Positions 33,667-42,036 are shown, counted from the first letter of the stretch. The stretch is DNA of 64,000 nucleotides from Spirosoma oryzae (GCF_003002825.1 NZ_PVTE01000022.1:32580-96579), one strand, 5' to 3'. The notes: generated from the letters alone by a model not told the origin. Numbers and translations are program-made.

Positions 33667-35601
33667 CTACTTACCCAGCTTAACGGGTTTGATGCCTTCC
33701 AGCGTAGGCTGCACTTTTTTGATGCTGCCGTCGGCATTGAATTCAAGTTTGTCGATGCAGGTTTCGCGGTGATACCCCGCCGACTCGCCCATGTTGATGC
33801 CGTTGGGGTAGTTGAAGCGGTGGTACACAATGTACCACTCGTCCCGGCCTGGATTGGCTTTGTTAGGCAGTTGCAGTACCGAGTTATGCCCCGCGCCGTA
33901 GATGCCCCGCTCTTTGTCTTTTTCCAGCACCACGTTGTTGGCCGGTACGGTGATCTTGCCCAGGGGCGTGTCCGACGTACCGTACCGAACCCGGTAGTTA
34001 GGGCTGCGCGTGTCGTCTTCCGACCAGAAGAAGTAGTACTTGCCGTTGCGGTAGATCACGTAGGTACCCTCGCGGAAGGTGTTATCGGGCGTCATCACCT
34101 GCTGCGTACCGGGCTTGATCGACGTCATGTCGTCGTTCAGCTCGGCCCCGGCCATGTAGCCATTGCCCCAGTAGAGATAGCTTTTGCCCGTTTTCGGATC
34201 GGTAAATACATCAGGATCGATCTCCTGCCCGCCTTTGATGCCTTCCGGCTTACTGTCGATGAGCGGCTTACCCGAATCGGTGAAGGGGCCGGTCGGGTTG
34301 TCGGCCGTGGCCACGCCGATTTTCTGAGCAGCGGTGAAATAGTAAAAGTACTTGTACTGCCCGTTCACCTGCTTCTCCACGATGCAGGGAGCCCAGGCGT
34401 TGCGGTTGGCCCAGCTCACGTCTTTACCCAGCGTCAGGATCGTCCCCTCGTCGCGCCAGTCGACCAGGTTATCCGACGAAAAGGTTTTGAAGTACTTGCC
34501 CGACCAGTTGTCGAACCCGTCGGACGTCGGATAGAGGTAAAACTTGTTCGTCTTTTTGGCGTACAGAATCTCCGGGTCAGCGAAGAAACCGGGCAGTACA
34601 GGGTTGTTCGTCGTGGCCCACTGCTTCGTCAGCGCGCGCAATTCGGTGGTCGTGATGGGCAGCACCGTGCCGTGGCGGGGGGTGAAATTCATCGACACCT
34701 GACCGTCGATTTTCTTGAAGTTTATCAGATCGGTGCTTTCCGTGAATTCGTAGCGACCCTTGGTGTACACGTCGTACATCAGCACCCACTTGTCCGAGTT
34801 GTTGAGTTTGAACACGCCCGCGCCTTCTACGGCATCGGTGGTCTGTTGCAGGTACGGATCGGGCGTCGGCGGGGTGTACGGGCCAGTCAGATTAGTCGCC
34901 AGCAACTGCTTGATGCCATTGCCCGAGCCTTCGGTTTTGTAGAACAGGTGGTACTGGCCATCCTTGCGGATGATGTCGGCGTCGATGCACGACTTATTGC
35001 CGGGACTGGCGTACAACACCTTCGGCTCGGTTTCCAGATCGGTAAAATCGGCGTTGGCGTAGGCGTAATAAAATACGTCGGGGTCGTTCCCTTTACGCAT
35101 CGACCAGTAGATGAGGTACTTTTTCTGCTGCGGGTCGTAGATCGTCTGCGGTGCCCACACCCGGTTGACGCCCGCCCACTGCGGAAAGCGCGTCGGCACG
35201 TGGATTTTGCTCGATTGCCAGTGCGTAAGGTCTTTCGACTTCAGCAGCACCATGCCCTCGTTAGGTCCCCAGCCGTTTTTGGCCACGTGCATATCCGTGA
35301 CGACCATGTAGAACATCCCGTTTTCGGCGCGCAGGATATGCGGGTCGCGTACCCCGCCCGACGCGCTGATGTCGGCCGACGACAGGATGGGCTGGTTGTA
35401 ATTCAGGGCTTTGTAATTCAGCCCGTCTGAACTGGTGGCGAAGCGGATGGCTTCCTCGGTGGGGCCGTTACCGGTGAAATAAACGAACAGATAGGCGGCA
35501 TACGGGTCGCGCTTGCCCTTGTTTTGCGCGTGGGCGGTAAGGGTAAACAGACAAAAAAGGCCAAGCAGCCAACGGCAGGATGAGAACGAAAATCGAATCA
35601 T
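33667..35601 (-). CDS. Tandem GH43 protein (two five-bladed propellers)
   Basis: A 644-residue exported protein with signal peptide (WLLGLFCLFTLTAHAQ). It contains two GH43-type beta-propellers in a row. The first (~25-320) has GGVRDPHIL (catalytic-base Asp region), VWAPQTIYD, SCIDADIIRKDGQYHLFYKT and DAVEGAGVF (acid Glu). The second (~335-640) has FFADPEILY, AWAPCIVEK, EIDPDVFTDP and FREGTYVIYRN. Both sets of acidic residues seem intact, so both halves may be active, probably on arabinan- or galactan-type substrates. It lies 32 bases after the GH27 gene. Confidence 0.9.
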   Translation of the reverse strand: MIRFSFSSCRWLLGLFCLFTLTAHAQNKGKRDPYAAYLFVYFTGNGPTEEAIRFATSSDGLNYKALNYNQPILSSADISASGGVRDPHILRAENGMFYMVVTDMHVAKNGWGPNEGMVLLKSKDLTHWQSSKIHVPTRFPQWAGVNRVWAPQTIYDPQQKKYLIYWSMRKGNDPDVFYYAYANADFTDLETEPKVLYASPGNKSCIDADIIRKDGQYHLFYKTEGSGNGIKQLLATNLTGPYTPPTPDPYLQQTTDAVEGAGVFKLNNSDKWVLMYDVYTKGRYEFTESTDLINFKKIDGQVSMNFTPRHGTVLPITTTELRALTKQWATTNNPVLPGFFADPEILYAKKTNKFYLYPTSDGFDNWSGKYFKTFSSDNLVDWRDEGTILTLGKDVSWANRNAWAPCIVEKQVNGQYKYFYYFTAAQKIGVATADNPTGPFTDSGKPLIDSKPEGIKGGQEIDPDVFTDPKTGKSYLYWGNGYMAGAELNDDMTSIKPGTQQVMTPDNTFREGTYVIYRNGKYYFFWSEDDTRSPNYRVRYGTSDTPLGKITVPANNVVLEKDKERGIYGAGHNSVLQLPNKANPGRDEWYIVYHRFNYPNGINMGESAGYHRETCIDKLEFNADGSIKKVQPTLEGIKPVKLGK

Positions 35602-35633
35602 TCGGATCAGAAAAACGGTAAACTAGTGGGTGA

Positions 35634-36968
35634 TTAACGAATGGAATAAAGCCCCGACGCGTGGGCGGGCAGCGTCACCGAAAAGGTCGTTTCGGCCTTA
35701 CCCAGCGATTTTCCGGTCCACAGGTTCGTAACCCTGGCCTGCTTGCCGACACCCAGTTCCGCCAGGTTGACCGACACAGTGGCGGGTTCCTTGCTGTCGG
35801 AGATGTTGAACAGGGCCAGGTAGCGTTCGCCCGTTTTGGGATTGCGCGAGGTGACGGCGACTTTACCATCCCGCTGAAACAACTGCCGCACGTCGGTGCT
35901 TTCACGGTGCATGGCCAGCACAGCCTTGTTGGTGAGCAGCGAGGTCGTGAAGGGATCAAGGCTCGGCAGGTCACCACCAAACATTAGGGGGGAACGGAAG
36001 ATGGTGAAGAACGTCATCAGCGATACCTGCTCGTCCTGGGTCAGACGGGTTTGCCGGTCCTTTCCCCGTTCACCCCGGATCGAAATACGGCCCAGCGGAA
36101 TCATATCGCAGTCGGGCCAGGTGCCAGGTTTTATGTAGGCGTACCACGGCTCGGCGACTTTCATCAGGTGAGTCAGGTGCGGCCACGTATCCCAGACGTC
36201 ATCGACCATGCGCCACATATTGGCGTGGGTACTTACGTGTTCGGCTTTGCTGACGGGGGTTTCACCCGGCGAGGTGCTCAGCACGATGGGCCGCCCTGTA
36301 CGGTCGATAGCCTTGCGAATCAGTTCGATTTCGGCCTGATGATAGGGTCGCGACAGGTCATCGATCTTGATAAAATCGACACCCCACGACGCGTACAGGT
36401 CCATGATTGAGTTGTAGTATTCCTGCGCACCGGGCTTGTCGGCCACGACCGTGTAGTTGTCCCGCAGCCATTCGCACTGCATGGCCGTGGTGTAAATCTG
36501 GTCGGCGGTAACGGACGTACCCTTAATGGGCAGCTTCTTCGCGACGGCTTCCTTGGGAACACCCCGCATGATGTGAATGCCGAATTTCAGGCCTTTGCCA
36601 TGCACGTAGTCGGCCAGCGGTTTGAAGCCCTTCCCCCCCGCTGCCGACGGGAACCGGTTCACGGCGGGCAGGTAGCGGCCGTATTCGTCCAGCACGTAGC
36701 GAGGATCGGTCTGGTTGTAGCCGCCGGCTTTGTCGTTCTCCACAAACCAGCGAATGTCGACCACTACGTACTGCCAGCCGTACGACTTCAGGTTGGCAGC
36801 CATATAGTCGGCGTTGGCTTTTACTTCGGGCTCGGTGATGGTGGGGCCGTAGGCGTCCCAGCTGTTCCAGCCCATGGGTGGTGTCTGCGCCCACTGCCGG
36901 AAATCAGACTGGGCATAGAGTTGCGTAACGGTAGCCGCAAAAAGCAGGGTGAGGAGTAGGTTTTTCAT
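35634..36968 (-). CDS. GH27 alpha-galactosidase (or beta-L-arabinopyranosidase)
   Basis: A 444-residue exported (alpha/beta)8 glycosidase with signal peptide MKNLLLTLLFAATVTQLYAQ. Family motifs: PPMGWNSWDAYG, YVVVDIRWF, GLKFGIHIMRG and the nucleophile region DFIKIDDLSR, with WPDCDMIPLG near the acid/base. The C-terminus is a beta-sandwich (RYLALFNISDSKEPATVSV). The usual alpha-galactosidase loop DDCW is here DIRW, which may alter specificity; some GH27 enzymes act on beta-L-arabinopyranose. It is the first gene of the cluster. ATG at 36968 is preferred over the GTG six bases upstream. Confidence 0.92.
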   Translation of the reverse strand: MKNLLLTLLFAATVTQLYAQSDFRQWAQTPPMGWNSWDAYGPTITEPEVKANADYMAANLKSYGWQYVVVDIRWFVENDKAGGYNQTDPRYVLDEYGRYLPAVNRFPSAAGGKGFKPLADYVHGKGLKFGIHIMRGVPKEAVAKKLPIKGTSVTADQIYTTAMQCEWLRDNYTVVADKPGAQEYYNSIMDLYASWGVDFIKIDDLSRPYHQAEIELIRKAIDRTGRPIVLSTSPGETPVSKAEHVSTHANMWRMVDDVWDTWPHLTHLMKVAEPWYAYIKPGTWPDCDMIPLGRISIRGERGKDRQTRLTQDEQVSLMTFFTIFRSPLMFGGDLPSLDPFTTSLLTNKAVLAMHRESTDVRQLFQRDGKVAVTSRNPKTGERYLALFNISDSKEPATVSVNLAELGVGKQARVTNLWTGKSLGKAETTFSVTLPAHASGLYSIR

Positions 36969-37286
36969 TCGCACTGTGCAGCCGTTTTATAGCAATGCCC
37001 AACCAGGTTTTCATCAGGTAGCCGTCCGGTCCGATCGTATTGACCGACTACGGGCAAACGTCCTGAAATAAACGAAGACCCTGGAAAAGCGCGTCTACAG
37101 CAGCACGAAATTATTAGACAAAAGCTAGTTTTTTTGACACAAATCAAACCAGTACTGAGCCTTTTTTGACGAGTGTATCACACTTCAGCGTCAAAGCCGG
37201 GTAAAAAACTGCGCACCTGGCCTATCTATCTATCTTATTACTGCGTCCTTCCCTGCCTTCCAGCAACCTGGTTTTTCACTGATAGG
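36969..37286. other. Intergenic region upstream of the glycosidase cluster
   Basis: A 318-base non-coding stretch before the first gene of the cluster. It should hold the cluster's promoter on the minus strand, but I find no exact TAnnTTTG box. A run of T residues at 37128-37136 and short ATCT repeats (CTATCTATCTATCTT) near 37220 are its only visible features. Confidence 0.5.
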
Positions 37287-37397
37287 CTACTCTCGCTCCA
37301 TCATCCCCCAGGCCCATCGATCGGCTTCATCGTAGGTTAGCTGGTGCGTAAGCAGCGACTCGTAAATCGTCAGAACGGCTTCAACAGTTACTACCAT
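37287..37397 (-). CDS. Possible 36-residue protein, perhaps a remnant
   Basis: ATG at 37397 opens MVVTVEAVLTIYESLLTHQL and runs TYDEADRWAWGMMERE to TAG at 37287. The alternating hydrophobic/charged pattern and the 'TYDEADRWAW' helix look like real protein and resemble the N-terminus of small helical cytosolic proteins. No family can be named. The short length suggests either a true small protein or the first part of a decayed gene. Confidence 0.45.
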   Translation of the reverse strand: MVVTVEAVLTIYESLLTHQLTYDEADRWAWGMMERE

Positions 37398-37468
37398 TGT
37401 TGTTTAAATCTGGTGTACGGTTGACCATATAGTAAGCGGATTCCACGAAAATCGATGGCATAGCCAGG

Positions 37469-38080
37469 TTACAGAGTCAGCAAGCTATCTATCGTTCGTA
37501 TCAAATTTGTTCTATGAATACGTAATCTTTTCGTTGATGTTTCAGCGTCACTATCTTCGAAAAGAAGTTTACCCTGGCGGTCATAAATCCGCGTCACGGG
37601 TATTGCGTTAAACGTGAATAGCTGCTTCAATTCGTCAGCGGCCTTTGTATCGGTCAGCCGGGCACTGCCGTTTTCAATCTGGTAAGGCGAACGGGTACCG
37701 ATTAGCACAGGAAACGAAAAATCCGTCAGCTTACTATGCTTGAATGCCTTCCTGTATACGTCGCTACTATCGCTCGCAGGCGACGAAAAGCGCGTTAATT
37801 CTTCCTCCGTGTTAAGCGCCAGCGTTACAAATGAAACCTGCGGATTGCTCTTGTAGTGCGCGTATACAGCCTGTACTTCCGGCAACTCGGCTAGGCACGG
37901 TCCGCAGAAAATTGACCATATCGACACGAACGCAACTTTGTTTTTCGCTGCGGCTCGCAGATCGACCGTATCAGCCTGAAACTGTTTCGCTTTAAAAGCA
38001 GGAACCTGCGTTTCGACGGAACGGGTGCAGCCAGTTATGACCAGTAATGCGTTAATCAACAAAACGTATAGCCTTTTCAT
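37469..38080 (-). CDS. TlpA-like thioredoxin-fold lipoprotein
   Basis: A 203-residue protein with a lipoprotein signal (LYVLLINALLVITGC). The thioredoxin fold carries the redox pair Cys-Gly-Pro-Cys in SIFCGPCLAELPEV, cis-Pro region FNAIPVTRIYD and a long central insert. TlpA/ResA-type proteins reduce periplasmic disulfides, often for cytochrome c maturation. Here no cytochrome genes are next to it. ATG at 38080 is chosen over one six codons upstream because it begins the signal. Confidence 0.9.
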   Translation of the reverse strand: MKRLYVLLINALLVITGCTRSVETQVPAFKAKQFQADTVDLRAAAKNKVAFVSIWSIFCGPCLAELPEVQAVYAHYKSNPQVSFVTLALNTEEELTRFSSPASDSSDVYRKAFKHSKLTDFSFPVLIGTRSPYQIENGSARLTDTKAADELKQLFTFNAIPVTRIYDRQGKLLFEDSDAETSTKRLRIHRTNLIRTIDSLLTL

Positions 38081-38250
38081 GGAATGACTCAGATACACAA
38101 ACGATGTAAACGCTATTCGTCAGGTCTAGCTGTGTAGGATTCTGAATACCTGCTTAGCCTTGTTGTCGGCAACGATCTTATGACTGGACAATGCACTTAG
38201 CTGTTAATCGCGATTCATTCACCGCACTATCCCAGTACCTCACCGCTCGA

Positions 38251-38562
38251 CTAGACTGGGTGTTTTTGCCAATGCTTTAGCTCCTCGTCAATGAAGTGAG
38301 TCACCAGGGTACGATAAAGTCCTTCGATCACGTCCGGATTCAACCCCTGCTCCTGCGCCCACTCCCGGCGCTGAGCCAGCATAGCCGCAAACCGTTCCGG
38401 TGCCCGTACTGCTGTTTCATCCGTCTTGGATTTGGCGGCTGCTTTGACATACTCGAACCGCTGCGCCCATAGCCCGATTACTTCCTGATCGATTGAATCA
38501 ATAGCTTGCCGGATATCAGCCATATCCTGACAGGCTGCCGGCGGTTTACCATGAACATTCAT
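38251..38562 (-). CDS. pchB: Chorismate mutase-fold protein, isochorismate-pyruvate lyase (PchB) type
   Basis: A 103-residue all-helical protein: IRQAIDSIDQEVIGLWAQRF, EYVKAAAKSKTDETAVRAPE, RREWAQEQGLNPDVIEGLYR and THFIDEELKHW. Residues Arg (in WAQRF), Lys (AAAKSK), Arg (VRAPER) and Arg/Gln near the C-terminus match the active site of AroQ-fold PchB enzymes, which turn isochorismate into salicylate and pyruvate and have weak chorismate mutase activity. There is no isochorismate synthase or siderophore gene nearby, so a plain chorismate mutase role is also possible. Confidence 0.85.
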   Translation of the reverse strand: MNVHGKPPAACQDMADIRQAIDSIDQEVIGLWAQRFEYVKAAAKSKTDETAVRAPERFAAMLAQRREWAQEQGLNPDVIEGLYRTLVTHFIDEELKHWQKHPV

Positions 38563-38712
38563 ACGCGTTTTGTTTTGCGATCAAACCAGCTAAATGCCTC
38601 TGTACCCTTTGCTGTTGCGGCAAGTATACGTCAATCAACTGTACCGCCGGTACCATCGCCGTGTAAATGGAGTCGAAACCGGCCCTTCTGCTTGCTAACC
38701 CCACAGCTTGGA

Positions 38713-38768
38713 AACGACATAGCCTGTGCGCAAACCAACGATCCGGGTCACACACAGGCTATGTCGTT
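38713..38768 (-). terminator. Strong hairpin downstream of the 84-residue protein gene
   Basis: AACGACATAGCCTGTG (38713-38728) pairs perfectly with CACAGGCTATGTCGTT (38753-38768) across a 24-base loop. It lies 18 bases past the stop of the gene at 38786. Confidence 0.7.
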
Positions 38769-38785
38769 ACGCTTGTTCGGCTGGC

Positions 38786-39040
38786 TCAGTGCTTTTCTTC
38801 CTTTCTGAACTCATCAATGCCGAGCCACTCTTTGTCGGCTTCGCCATCGCCGTTGTCGAGACTGATTTGCCGGACGAGGATGTACTGCTTATCGTCGAGA
38901 TCGTCGTTGTCCTTCGGCTTACCCATGAAGGGGATTTTCTCCGCTTTACTGGCCATGTTTCCCTCGTCGTAGCCAAGAAATTGCCACAGCGATTCGTCGG
39001 ACTGCCGCACTAAAAAATCTCCTTCTGTCAACTTCTCCAT
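38786..39040 (-). CDS. Small acidic protein, unknown function
   Basis: An 84-residue soluble protein: MEKLTEGDFLVRQSDESLWQ, FLGYDEGNMASKAEKIPF, LDDKQYILVRQISLDN and a charged tail DEFRKEEKH. The two similar 'LVRQ' strands suggest a small beta barrel. I recognise no family. ATG at 39040 gives the compact reading; an upstream start would add 24 residues. A strong hairpin follows. Confidence 0.65.
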   Translation of the reverse strand: MEKLTEGDFLVRQSDESLWQFLGYDEGNMASKAEKIPFMGKPKDNDDLDDKQYILVRQISLDNGDGEADKEWLGIDEFRKEEKH

Positions 39041-39232
39041 AGGTTTCGTTCGACTAATTATGCCTGGATGCTCGAAAAACCAGGCGTTCGCGTGATTGTT
39101 CGGACCGTCCATCGATCAAGGGATCGACCCGGCATACCGCTCAGCTTCACCTTACGGCAATCGAGCCTCCCTAAACAACCTACCGGGGGGCTGGGACGGA
39201 CAGCCGCTGCCGGGGTATATAAACCCATCGAT

Positions 39233-41122
39233 TCAGACAGGCAGATAAACCCGAAAGTCGGCCCCCTTGCCGGGCTGACTGCTGGCCGTAATCAACCCTT
39301 TGTGATTGAACGCCACCCGCTGACAGATCGCCAGCCCGATACCCGTACCGGGATAATGGTGCTGCCCGTGTAGCCGCTGAAAGATGCCAAAAATTCGTTC
39401 GGCATACTTCTGCTCGAAACCGATTCCTTCGTCACTGACCCGAATACAGCAGTAGTCGGCAGCCGCAGCCGGGGTTTGTAGCTGAGCAGGTAACTGCCCC
39501 CCGGCTACCGATTCGCACCCGATACGGATGTGCGGAGATTTTCCACTGCCAACGAACTTGATACTGTTGGCGATTAATTGCTCGAACAGCTGTTCGAGTT
39601 GCGACGCGTCGCCATGTATGGTGGGGAGCGGCTCGACCTCGACACGGGCACCAGACCGATGAATGGCAGTTTCCAGCCGGATCAATGCTTTGTTGATAAC
39701 AGTCGTTATTGACACCGGTTCTTTTTTTTGCTGATGGACCGTCAGCCGGGAATAACCCAGTAATGCCTTGAGTGAACCGGACAGTCGATTGGCGGCCTGC
39801 TGCATCCGGTCGAGGTACACCCTGCCGTCCCCTATTCGTTCGCCGTACTTACTGACCAGCAGATCGCTGAGCTGCTGAATTTTTCGCAGCGGCTCCTGCA
39901 AATCGTGCGAGGCCACAAAGGCAAATTCCTGTATGTTGTGCGTCAGTCGGTTCAGGTCTTGCGCCAGCATGTCGAGGTGCTGTTGATCCTGACGGTGCTG
40001 GGTCTGGTCTTCGTAGGTTACCAGCAGAAACGTCCCTGCCCGCACTAGCCGAAAGGTCGCGTACCGTAACCGTCCGTCAATAGCACGCGATTCGCTCCCC
40101 TGGTAGACCTCTCCGGTCAGAAGCACCTGCCGAACATGGGCATACAACGGCGTCGACTGCCAGCCGGGTGCCAGCTGACCGATCAGCTGCCCACTCAGTT
40201 CGGCCGCCGATTTCCGCCGTAACTGGGCATACGTTTCATTGCAGCGCACCACGCGCAGGTCGACCAGTTGCTGCTTGTCCATGACCGGCTCCAGCAATAC
40301 GGCCCCGCCGGGTGCGTGCGTAATCAGTTCCTCGATCAGTTGTTGCTGCTCGGTTTGTAGCTGCTTCTGTAGCGTAATGTCCTGATAGGTAACCATGACC
40401 CCTCCACTGATGCGCACGATGACCACTTGCCGCCAGATGCCGTAGTCCGGATAAAAATGCTCGCCCTGATGGGATTCGTGCGTCAGATACACCTGCCGGT
40501 ACGTAGCATACAGCCCAAACGAGTCGGTTGGCGGGTAGAGTTCGCGCAGTGTTTTGCCGATCACCTGCTCGCGGGACAGGCCATTGATCGTCAGGCCCGC
40601 TTCGTTGATGGCGACAAAGCGAAAGTCGATTAGTTCCTGGTTGGTGTCCAGCACCGCTTCGTAGACAGTAATCCCGTTCAGGCAGGCATTGAATGAATTT
40701 TCCAGTACCTGTAGCCGGCTCACCTGCTCGACCGGCTGCATTGGCGTTACCGCCGGTGAGGCCGTTACGAGTACCCCGTCCGACAAGGGAATCAGGGTTA
40801 GTTCGTAGACCTGCCCCGACTGGGTGGCATTTTGTAGCAGCGTCGCCCGGCAGTACGCCTGTTGTTGCTGCGTAAGTACGTCCCTGAACTGCTCGAAAAG
40901 CGCCTGCTGTTCGGCAATGGGCGTGAACTGCCGAAAAGACTGTCCTGTCGCATCAGCTGGGCAGTCGAGCAACTGCCTGAAGCGGGGGCTCATCATGGAG
41001 CAGCGAAAGTCGATGATCGACTGTTGATCCGAGCCAATAGCCGCAAATAAGGCGACACCCTGAGCAGTCGACAGGTCTAAGGTCGCCCGTAAGTTCGTTA
41101 CGGTGAATTCGGAACTGTTCAT
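39233..41122 (-). CDS. Soluble triple-PAS histidine kinase (paralogue 4 of 4)
   Basis: A 629-residue cytosolic kinase with three PAS-like folds at ~20-120, ~140-250 (FRFVAINEAGLTINGLSREQ) and ~265-375 (LRVVRCNETYAQLRRKSAAE). HisKA has His406 in FAFVASHDLQEPLRKIQ; HATPase has FEQLIANSIKF (N-box), DEGIGF instead of DNGIGF, and GTGIGLAI. No membrane helix or receiver is present and no regulator gene is adjacent. It is the longest of the four related kinases. Start: ATG at 41122; an upstream TTG-initiated reading adds 12 residues. Confidence 0.92.
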   Translation of the reverse strand: MNSSEFTVTNLRATLDLSTAQGVALFAAIGSDQQSIIDFRCSMMSPRFRQLLDCPADATGQSFRQFTPIAEQQALFEQFRDVLTQQQQAYCRATLLQNATQSGQVYELTLIPLSDGVLVTASPAVTPMQPVEQVSRLQVLENSFNACLNGITVYEAVLDTNQELIDFRFVAINEAGLTINGLSREQVIGKTLRELYPPTDSFGLYATYRQVYLTHESHQGEHFYPDYGIWRQVVIVRISGGVMVTYQDITLQKQLQTEQQQLIEELITHAPGGAVLLEPVMDKQQLVDLRVVRCNETYAQLRRKSAAELSGQLIGQLAPGWQSTPLYAHVRQVLLTGEVYQGSESRAIDGRLRYATFRLVRAGTFLLVTYEDQTQHRQDQQHLDMLAQDLNRLTHNIQEFAFVASHDLQEPLRKIQQLSDLLVSKYGERIGDGRVYLDRMQQAANRLSGSLKALLGYSRLTVHQQKKEPVSITTVINKALIRLETAIHRSGARVEVEPLPTIHGDASQLEQLFEQLIANSIKFVGSGKSPHIRIGCESVAGGQLPAQLQTPAAAADYCCIRVSDEGIGFEQKYAERIFGIFQRLHGQHHYPGTGIGLAICQRVAFNHKGLITASSQPGKGADFRVYLPV

Positions 41123-41746
41123 AGTATGGAAACGGTAGGCAACTAGTTGTATCAGCAATCGACCACACCCACACTTCCTTAACAGTCAACTCTTTATGTG
41201 ATCCTATGCGAATATACTTACTTTCGAAAAAAGTAGTCGAATTAAGTGTATTTACTCAGTTGGGCGCAGTTGCACGCAGGCTGCTGTTTTAGGTGGAGCG
41301 TACGAAAACGAAAGCCAGCCGTTACGGGTGTGCCCGCTATAGTACCCCGCCTTTCACCACTACCCTTTTCTGACGGGTATCTACGCAGGCAACCAGCATT
41401 TCTATCGATGTTGTGCTATTGCCGTAAGAAACCCGTATACTGCACGTTTCTTTTACCGTACCATACAGTCGTTGCGGAGTTGAGACCGCCTGAGCGCGAA
41501 AATTTACCAGCGACCAAGTAAGTAACTCTGATTGTCAGCTAGTTATAAAGTACGATATGTTTGAACAGACATTCAAGAATGTAGACGACAACTCCCTATG
41601 CAACCAGTGGTAGTCGTTCATGGTTGTTAGGGAGCGTAACCAATAGCAACCTTCGTGCTTTCCGGTACCGACTGACATCAAGGCCGTGTAGATACCCTCA
41701 GCACGCGGCTGTCCCTGTGCCACGAAACGGGTTGGTAACAAACGAA
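41123..41746. other. Non-coding region between PAS kinase 4 and the tRNA pair
   Basis: About 620 bases without a convincing gene. A minus-strand frame of 68 codons (41535-41741) and a plus-strand one of 91 codons (41246-41521) exist, but their composition is not protein-like. The region just past the kinase start (41210-41250) is AT-rich. I see no RNA structure other than the terminator at its end. Confidence 0.5.
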
Positions 41747-41779
41747 ATCAGCCACTTACATTGAATGTAAGTGGCTGAT
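41747..41779 (-). terminator. Terminator of the tRNA-Ser/tRNA-Pro transcript
   Basis: ATCAGCCACTTACAT (41747-41761) pairs perfectly with ATGTAAGTGGCTGAT (41765-41779) around a three-base loop, 8 bases past the 3' end of tRNA-Pro. Confidence 0.85.
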
Positions 41780-41787
41780 AATTAGTG

Positions 41788-41861
41788 TCGGGGTGGCAGG
41801 ATTCGAACCTACGACCTCCTGCTCCCAAAGCAGGCGCGATACCGGGCTACGCTACACCCCG
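41788..41861 (-). tRNA. tRNA-Pro (anticodon TGG)
   Basis: A 74-base cloverleaf. Acceptor arms CGGGGTG/CACCCCG, D arm beginning TAGCGTAGCCCGG, anticodon arm CCTGC-TTTGGGA-GCAGG (anticodon TGG, reading CCN) and T arm GTAGG-TTCGAAT-CCTGC. Discriminator base A; CCA is not encoded. Confidence 0.97.
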
Positions 41862-41880
41862 AAGGTAGTTATTGTCCCGG

Positions 41881-41967
41881 CGGAGAGAGAGGGATTCGAA
41901 CCCTCGGTACCGTTGCCAGTACGACAGTTTAGCAAACTGTTCCTTTCGGCCACTCAGGCATCTCTCC
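41881..41967 (-). tRNA. tRNA-Ser (anticodon GCT)
   Basis: An 87-base class II tRNA. Acceptor arms GGAGAGA/TCTCTCC, anticodon arm ACAGT-TTGCTAA-ACTGT (anticodon GCT, reading AGC/AGU), a long variable arm (CGTACTGGCAACGGTACC) and T arm GAGGG-TTCGAAT-CCCTC. Discriminator G; CCA is not encoded. It lies 19 bases upstream of tRNA-Pro on the same strand. Confidence 0.97.
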
Positions 41968-42006
41968 GTGACTTCATGACCGTTTCGTTGTCGATCAATC
42001 AGGTCA

Positions 42007-42036
42007 CAAAGGTAGGAGTCTTTATTGGTTATGCAA
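42007..42036 (-). promoter_or_regulatory. Promoter TTG-N19-TACCTTTG of the tRNA-Ser/tRNA-Pro operon
   Basis: On the minus strand, TTG (complement of CAA at 42034-42036), a 19-base spacer and TACCTTTG (complement of CAAAGGTA at 42007-42014) match the Bacteroidota sigma-factor consensus exactly. The box lies 39 bases upstream of the tRNA-Ser 5' end. Confidence 0.85.

Noticed and set aside
33769..35430. Long plus-strand open frame (about 550 codons) opposite the GH43 gene
   Set aside because: Same reason: a mirror of the true coding strand with many Arg/Val/His runs and no recognisable motif.
27868..36968. Classical polysaccharide utilisation locus
   Set aside because: No SusC/SusD pair, sensor or transporter is in the window, so I call it a hydrolase cluster only.
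37220..37240. Short CTAT repeats upstream of the glycosidase cluster
   Set aside because: Only three to four units; too short to call a microsatellite or regulatory array.
41535..41741. Minus-strand frame of 68 codons beside the tRNA terminator
   Set aside because: No motif, no ribosome-binding or promoter signal, and amino-acid composition not typical of the neighbours; I could not support a transposase remnant.
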